Source: Triparma columacea (Eukaryota > Sar > Bolidophyceae > Parmales > Triparmaceae). From it: 24,232 nt of DNA. The stretch lies in assembly GCA_030267965.1 (NCBI GenBank), contig BRYA01000476.1, positions 1 to 24,232 on the forward strand, given 5' to 3'. Of the stretch, positions 18,833 through 24,232 are shown piece after piece (the first letter of the stretch is position 1; each line of letters opens with the position of its first letter). Below the pieces are notes generated by a model. That model ran no database searches, had not been told where the DNA came from, and was given only the letters and a program-made list of their open reading frames with translations. The translations under genes and the position numbers were made by a program.

Positions 18833-20416
18833 TTACGTCCCCGGCTCCTTCTTCTCCAACCTGTTGGCGTTCTCCTCCAAAGCCTTCCTGACTGACTGTT
18901 CAAAGGCAAATGCAGCCCTGTCGATCACTCTCTTGGCCTCCCTCGCCCACCCCTCGTCCCAGAGGTCCTCCCTTACCGACATCCACCCCGCCTCGGGCTC
19001 CATCCTAAAGCCGACGAGCTCCAAGGTCTTCCTGGCGCCATTCTTGCCCTTCACCTTGGCTCGATATCCCTTGCTCGCAGTGTTGATCCGCCTGTACTTT
19101 TGTCCGTTACCCTCCTTGACTGCGTTTCCAATCACGAGGGAAAGGAAATTGAGCACCTCGCCGCCCTCCCCGCCCACACGATACATGCCAATCTTGCGGA
19201 CGCAGTCAGACAAAATCTCCTCCTTCGACCTCGTTTCCTCCATCCTCTGCTTCTTGCCCCCCCCGACGTCCCCGACATCGTGAGTGGGAGGCTTCTGGAG
19301 GGTTGGGGGGTTGTAACCGTCTGCCCCGAGCTTGGAGTTGAGGTAGCCGTTCCTTAGCTTCCTCTCCTCCTTATCGTTCTCGATCAGGGCTTTAAGCCTC
19401 TCCCTCTCCTCCCTAGCGGCGATTTTTTCCCTCTTGATCTTCTCCTGCTGCTTTCTCCTTTCCTGCAGGTTTCTAGCTTTCTCCTCCTCTAGGACAGAGG
19501 CGCTGGACTTCAAGCCGTACTTGACATCGTAGGACTGCATGGGGACAGGGTCGGAGGTAAATGCCGTAGGTCCTGGCGCGAGGGGAGAGACGGGGGTGGA
19601 GGTGTCCATGCTTTCACGTTCGTCGAGTTGGGGAGGTTGGGGGGGCTCTTCCACCTGCATCTGCTGCTGCTGCATCTGCTGCTGCTGCATCTGCTGCTGC
19701 TGCATCTGCTGCTGCTGCATCTGCTGCTGCTCGAAGCGCTTTAACCTAGCGTCCCTAGCGCTCATCGGGGCGGCAGTCGTCGTGTTGCTAGCGGTTCCGG
19801 AGAAAACCATGACCTTTGGAACCCTCTCGAGGATCTCCTTGACTTCCCGGGGCAGAGCGACGTCTCTATTCCCCGACATGCCATCGCCGACATATCGAGC
19901 AACCTCGAGGAAAGGCTTTGTGGGAGGTTTTGTGGGAGGAGGCTGGAACCGAGAACGTGAAGAAAACTGAGGTTGTGAAGACTGTGTCCTTGAAAAGAGG
20001 AGCACCGTCGGCGTCACTGAGATTTGCAGGTAATCAGAAACAGGTCCCTTGGGAGTTCCTGAAGGGGTGCTTGAAGTGACGATAGCGAAGTTGATGTGAG
20101 GGTACTGTGACACGACAGGAGAAAAGGCTCTCGTGAGATGGGATTGATTTGTGAGCGATAGAGGTGTTCTTGGGCTGAATTCAGGATTCTGTGGAGTCAA
20201 TATTAGTAGTAATCCGTGTTGGAAGAAAGCTGGGGCGCTTGTAGTCCCTGGCGGATTAGAGGCCACATCAAGATTAGAGGCCGCATCAAGATCCATTTCC
20301 TCTTCTTCAACTTCGTCGTCGCTATCTTCGTCGTTATGTTCGTCGTCCTGCTGTGCAGAATTCTTTCCAGTCAGCCACGTCTGCACGTCATTAGACGTAT
20401 GAAGGTGAGAAATCAT
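18833..20416 (-). CDS. Thioredoxin-like / coiled-coil / PUB-domain protein, probable p97 cofactor
   Basis: Single-exon 527-aa predicted protein, ATG at 20416. Residues 22-44 are highly acidic. Residues ~60-180 look like a thioredoxin-type fold: strand FFQHGLLLIL, helix, strand INFAIVTSS, then the cis-Pro-like ISVTPTVLLFSR. Residues 228-254 form a Gln-rich QQQMQ repeat. A charged helix at ~307-356 contains REERERLKALIENDKEERK, closely like the helix that precedes UBX domains. Residues ~398-500 resemble a PUB/PUG domain (KIGMYRVGGEGG, GQKYRRINTASKGYRAKV, LELVGFRME), which in PNGase, UBXN6 and HOIP binds the C-terminal tail of p97/Cdc48. Inference: a ubiquitin/p97 pathway adaptor, cytosolic or nuclear. 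It is divergently transcribed from the coiled-coil gene, with start codons 75 bp apart. Confidence 0.8.
   Translation of the reverse strand: MISHLHTSNDVQTWLTGKNSAQQDDEHNDEDSDDEVEEEEMDLDAASNLDVASNPPGTTSAPAFFQHGLLLILTPQNPEFSPRTPLSLTNQSHLTRAFSPVVSQYPHINFAIVTSSTPSGTPKGPVSDYLQISVTPTVLLFSRTQSSQPQFSSRSRFQPPPTKPPTKPFLEVARYVGDGMSGNRDVALPREVKEILERVPKVMVFSGTASNTTTAAPMSARDARLKRFEQQQMQQQQMQQQQMQQQQMQQQQMQVEEPPQPPQLDERESMDTSTPVSPLAPGPTAFTSDPVPMQSYDVKYGLKSSASVLEEEKARNLQERRKQQEKIKREKIAAREERERLKALIENDKEERKLRNGYLNSKLGADGYNPPTLQKPPTHDVGDVGGGKKQRMEETRSKEEILSDCVRKIGMYRVGGEGGEVLNFLSLVIGNAVKEGNGQKYRRINTASKGYRAKVKGKNGARKTLELVGFRMEPEAGWMSVREDLWDEGWAREAKRVIDRAAFAFEQSVRKALEENANRLEKKEPGT
19655..19732 (-). repeat. 15-bp coding repeat (Gln-Gln-Gln-Met-Gln)
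   Basis: Four perfect 15-bp units, CTGCTGCTGCTGCAT on the + strand, run from 19661 to 19720, with partial units on either side. They encode the QQQMQ repeat of the PUB-domain protein. The repeat is a CAG-type array interrupted by ATG every fifth codon. The same array read on the + strand produces an artificial Cys-rich frame, which is not a gene. Confidence 0.93.
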
Positions 20417-20491
20417 GTTTTCTTCAGTTTTTACAAGAGTCAGACCCAGAAATTAGAAATTAGTAAATTAGTTCCCAATTATTTTTGGATA
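20417..20491. promoter_or_regulatory. 75-bp divergent promoter
   Basis: Only 75 bp lie between the ATG of the minus-strand PUB gene and the ATG of the plus-strand coiled-coil gene, so both 5' leaders and core promoters must share or overlap this stretch. It is AT-rich, with direct repeats of (A)AATTAG at about 20451-20471 and CCAATTATTTTTGGATA at about 20475-20491. No classic TATA box is certain. Confidence 0.5.
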
Positions 20492-23400
20492 ATGGGGGGC
20501 ACACCAAAGCGAACCTTTCCCCGTAGTCGGGCCGCCGCCGACAACCTGCGGCCAAAGAAGATTGTTCAAAGAAAAGGTCAAACGAACGTTGCTGATCTCT
20601 TCACAGAGAACAACCCTACCCCCCAACCTCCCTCTGCTGTTTCACCCTTGTCAGTTCCACAGAGTCCGTCGCTGACGAAGGAAGGTATCAGGAAGAATTA
20701 TAGAGTGTGGGACGGAGGGGAAGCTGGCATCACGGGAAGCGAGCGGTCTTCTCCCATGGATGAGTTTGACGGGCTTGGCCGAAGGAAGAAAAAGCACAAC
20801 CATGCTAAGCCAGTGTCGACGTTCGAAGAGCTAAAAATGGCGGTAGCCGCTGTGCAGGAACGCCTGGAGGGGCTCTGTGGTATCAATCCGGCTTGGGAGT
20901 CAAAGGAAAAGCTCGAGAATAAGGTACAGGGGGGTGGTGGATTGAGAAAGGACATTGACGGAAACTGGCGCGACCTCGACGGGGCCATTGTTGGCTCTGC
21001 CGATAGTATGGACTTGCAAGAGAAGCAGAAGACGCAAGAGTCGATCGACGACATCTTCAAGAGTCTCGGTTCCACTGAGGCCGACATAAAGAGGACCCTT
21101 GCGCGCTTTGAGAATGACCTTGGAATCTTTGCAGATGAGACTAGCACGCTGATCGATGAGCTCTATCCGGTGTTGAAGAGGGCTGATGAGTCAAGGTACC
21201 GTCAAATAGAACGTTTTGAGGAGACGGGGGACTCCACGGTCTCCTCTTCCCAAAGGCTTTTTGTTGAGCTTGAGCTTGACAAGGAGCTAGAGAGCCTCAC
21301 TAAGCCCACCCATATGAGATTCAACGTCAAACAACATAGAACTAAAGAGGAAAACAAGCTTCACAAGATCCATAACAGAATTCAGGAGTACGGCTTTGAG
21401 GAGGTCGCTAAGGTACACCGGGACGACAGGTTTCACGTGAAGAAGGATCGACAGGGGGTTAATGCGCTGGGCGGCGGCGGCAGCAGCGGTGGTAGCAGTG
21501 GTAGAGGTGGAGGTGGTGGTTACCGAAAAGCAAGGTAAGAGAGAGAGAGAGAGAGAGAAAGAATGAAAGAAAGAAAGACGGGGGAAATCGTTGAGGGGTG
21601 ATGGGGAGGAAATGATTCTAGAAAAGGACGTGCCACCTCTCGCTCCTACCTACCTACCTACCTACCTACCTACCTACCTACCTACCTAACATCACGCACA
21701 ATATTGCCGCAGCTTTAAGTCTAGTAGTGGCCAAAGGAAGAGCACGATGCATGTGACATTAGACGAGGATGAGGCCAAAATATTCCAACTGCAAGTGCAG
21801 CTCGCTAAACTGAAGGGTCAATACACGGAGAAGAACGAGCTCGTTAAATCCCAGAAAGAGAAGGGCGGGAAGAATAGTCAAGAGGAGTTCGAGAGTCTCT
21901 ACGTCAAGGCTGCAGAGATGAAGCTCAAGAGCTTGCTCGAAGTAATAGATAAGCAACAGGATCAACTCTCGAACATCAACGAGGATTTCGACAGGCTCGA
22001 CGTTGCGATTCACAAGAAGGAGGAAATATTCAAAACGAAAATTAAAGAACTGAGTGAACTGGCACAAAATGAAGGAAGGGAGAAACGGGAGAAGGAGAAC
22101 AACGAACAGAAGAACGAGGGGGAGGAGAAGAAAAAGAGCAAGGTGAAAACTAAGGGGAAGGACAAGGGGAAGGACAAAGGGAAGGACAAGGCAAATGAGG
22201 GCGGCGAACAAAAGGCCGAAGAGGGAGCAGATTCAACGAAAAGGGACAACAAAAAGCTCATCAAGTTGCACCATCCCGAGAACCACCTTAGTGCCATATC
22301 GGAGGACCACGAGGAGAACTCGGTATTAAGTGAATCTTCGTCAGATTCATCTTCTTCATCATCAGAAGAGGAGTCTAATGACAGGAGAGGCGAGCTAGTG
22401 GGCGGGCTCAAGAAGAATTTGATAAAAAGAGAGGAAGACGTAATGAAGGAAAAGGCAGAGGAAAACGAGAGGCTGCAGAACGAGAATCAAATCATCATGG
22501 AGCAGCTGGAGCGGACGTCAAATACCATCTCGAACTCGGTTTCGTACGAGAACAATATTGCAGAACTGGAGGACGAGCTCGACAAGGGTGGAAAGATGCA
22601 GAAGATAAAGAGGAACAGGTTGATGAGGCTGGAGGTTGACCATGCAGAAAAAAAGTTCAATGTGGAGAACGCAAGGGAAATTGCAATAAAGGCGCAGAAG
22701 GAAAGGATCGATAACGAAATAAAGGAGATGAGGGAGTCCATCGCGACCTTGGATGCAGAGAAGCAATTTGCGCGCTACTGCAGGGAGACCCTGATAATTG
22801 CAAGGAACATGAAGAAGGAAGAAGAGGACAAGATGGCCCTGCTCGAGGCCGAGGAAAATGAGGAGAGTGATGAGGGTAATGAAAAGGATGACGACGACGA
22901 CGAAAACGACGACGATGAGGGTAAGGAACAAAAAGAGGTGAAGCAAGGAAATCGTCTTTTGCACACTGCGAACGCAATCATGTCGCAAAATAATATCAAT
23001 AAAGAGCTCGAATCCGCCATGATGACCTTCAACATAGCGAAGATGAAGGTCGAGAAGGATGACAGGGAGGCAAAGTCGCTGGTGGAGCATCTGGAAGCAA
23101 TTAAGAATTGCGAGGTTGAGGAAGATGGGGATGGGGGGGGGATGGGGGGGGGGAGCGAAAGGAGGAGCATGGACAAAAAGGCAGGCTACAAGAAAACGCA
23201 CCGAAGGCTGAGGATGACGGAAGACGAGAAGAGGATCGCCATCAGCGACGTGAAGAACAGTATCTCTACGTTGGCGTCCCGGAGGGTCAAGGCCGTGAAG
23301 AGGATGACGAGGCAAAAGGAGGTGATCTTCATCCTGAACGCATTGAAGGCGGAGGGCCGAAGGAGGCTCCACAACGACAACGTCCATCAAACTGATATGG

Positions 23401-24232
23401 GAAAGTTCAAAGACTTGGCGATCAAGACGAGGGAGCTGACAAAAGAAATGGACAAGGTCTTGGAGATGCTTGACGACGACCTCTTGACGAGGAAGAGGAA
23501 CAACTACGTGAAGGCGAAGCTGGCCAAGATAAAGAATTTACTAGAGGAGGACCCCAACGCTCAGAAGAGCGGGCTCGCGGGCATGATGAACAAAGCAGAG
23601 GACGAGAAGCAGTTGAAGGAGCTCAATGAGCAGCTGAAGGAGGACGTGAAGAAGCTGGCGGGGACCGTGAAAAAACTCACCCCCAAGGACAACATGACAG
23701 CGGCGGAGAAGATGGAGGAGAGGTCCAGGCTGAGAAAGCTCCGGTCGGAGAACTCGGCGCTCAACAAGAAGTGGGAGAAGCTCGAGGGAGGCGACATGGA
23801 CGCTTACAAGCAGAACAAGCAGGTTGTGAGCCTGAACACTAGCAGGATGGAGTCCAAGAGGAAGCTGGCGACTCTGACGCTTAGGATTCAAAGGGCAATG
23901 GGGTTCCACTACAAGAAGCTTAGGGAGGAGGAAGAGAAGAGAAGGGCAAAGGGCATGGGGAGGGTCACCACGAAGAAGGAGATCGATCTGCAGGAGAACG
24001 TGAAGGTTTTGAAGAAGCAGGCAATCTGGTGGAAGCGGAGGCTCGCGGAGGCCATGAGGAGCGAGGAAGAAGAGGAGGAGGGAGGGGGAAGGGAAGTAAG
24101 GGTCAGCCCGGTTGCGAGCCCGAGTCCCAAGGGCTTCGTAAGCAGGCTAGAGGAGAGGATGAAAAAGAGGAGAGAGAGCAAGCTGCTTTTGGGGGGGGGG
24201 ATTGGAGGGGGGGGGGTTGGAGGGGGGGGGGT
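20492..24232 (+). CDS. Long coiled-coil protein, 3' end missing
   Basis: Two exons are seen: 20492-21534 and 21713 to the window edge. The donor AAG|GTAAGA and acceptor GCCGCAG|C join in phase 2, and exon 2 then stays open for all 2.5 kb to base 24232, so at least 1187 residues are encoded and the end lies beyond the window. If unspliced, the first exon would stop at 21538. The N-terminus is basic with phosphorylatable SP/TP sites. Residues ~110-310 are helical and charged. A Gly/Ser linker (~328-345) lies just before the splice. Exon 2 is almost wholly Lys/Glu-rich coiled coil, interrupted by a KGKD repeat (~22150-22190), a Ser/Glu run (~22335-22375), an Asp run (~22886-22918) and Gly runs. 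No family I can name; a structural or cytoskeletal role is only an inference. It is head-to-head with the PUB gene. Confidence 0.75.
21538..21579 (+). repeat. GA/GAAA purine microsatellite in intron
   Basis: The coiled-coil gene intron begins GTAAGAGAGAGA and continues as an almost pure purine strand (GA)n then (GAAA)n, directly after the donor. Confidence 0.9.
21645..21688 (+). repeat. (CCTA)11 microsatellite in intron
   Basis: Eleven perfect CCTA tetramers end 24 nt before the proposed acceptor (exon starts at 21713). The array may stand in for the polypyrimidine tract of the intron. Confidence 0.95.
24188..24232 (+). repeat. G-tract repeat at window edge
   Basis: Three runs of nine to ten G separated by ATTGGA and TTGGA, continuing to the last bases. 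In frame they encode glycine runs broken by Ile and Val. The sequence is a strong G-quadruplex candidate. Confidence 0.85.

Noticed and set aside
19539..19970. Plus-strand frame with a CICCCC repeat
   Set aside because: It is the shadow of the minus-strand Gln-Met coding repeat.
21535..21538. Natural stop of the first coiled-coil exon (AGG TAA)
   Set aside because: The stop overlaps a consensus donor AAG|GTAAGA, and a matching phase-2 acceptor at 21712 leads into a large open exon, so splicing is the better reading. Two separate genes (second ATG at 21747) remain possible.
21759..24181. Many long minus-strand open frames rich in Leu/Ser/Phe opposite the right-end gene
   Set aside because: They mirror Lys/Glu-rich codons of the plus-strand coiled-coil exon, which is open without a stop for 2.5 kb. 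The mirrored frames show no family features.
1..24232. tRNA, rRNA, CRISPR or transposase genes
   Set aside because: A by-eye scan found no cloverleaf boxes, rRNA motifs, spaced repeat arrays or transposase/reverse-transcriptase motifs. A tRNAscan or Rfam run could still find small RNAs.

Overview
This window is the end of a nuclear chromosome of a eukaryote. Position 1 starts eleven perfect CCCTAA telomere repeats, followed by a subtelomeric satellite, degenerate repeats and then a dense set of spliced protein genes. Introns are short (35-405 nt). Every donor proposed here is close to (C/G/T)AG|GTGAGT or ctG|GTGAGT, and every exon join keeps the reading frame. Gene density, short introns, the TTAGGG-type telomere, a ciliary tectonic gene and a START-plus-membrane protein suggest a unicellular protist. 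My best guess is a stramenopile alga, perhaps Bolidophyceae/Parmales (Triparma-like), but this rests on family memory and is not proven by the sequence.

Layout: 1-66 telomere. 72-413 18-bp satellite. 415-1116 hexamers and degenerate pyrimidine-rich repeats without genes. 1117-6688 (-) a very large protein with three START-like domains and a multi-pass membrane domain resembling XK-related scramblases; its N-terminus appears to be encoded by a first exon plus three duplicated 33-nt micro-exons. 6689-7401 no gene seen. 7402-9580 (-) SulP/SLC26 anion transporter. 9581-9962 divergent promoter with a perfect three-box heat-shock-element-like motif. 9963-12402 (+) protein with a CCCH-like zinc finger and an F-box. 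12403-12552 a 75-bp tandem duplication with TATA-like boxes. 12689-14295 (+) membrane-anchored alpha/beta hydrolase in three exons. 14433-15650 (+) exostosin-like (GT47) glycosyltransferase. 15901-18440 (-) tectonic-family ciliary transition-zone protein in four exons. 18833-20416 (-) thioredoxin-like/coiled-coil/PUB-domain protein, a probable p97/Cdc48 cofactor. 20492-24232 (+) a long coiled-coil protein that runs off the right edge inside Gly-coding G tracts.

The genes do not form an operon or an obvious pathway. They are independent eukaryotic genes packed head-to-head (9580/9963 and 20416/20492) or tail-to-tail (15650/15901). The most unusual content is the telomere-proximal START x3 plus XK-like gene with its micro-exon tandem duplication, and the thioredoxin-coil-PUB architecture. 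All gene models were read by eye from the sequence; splice sites are inferred from consensus and frame, not from transcripts.
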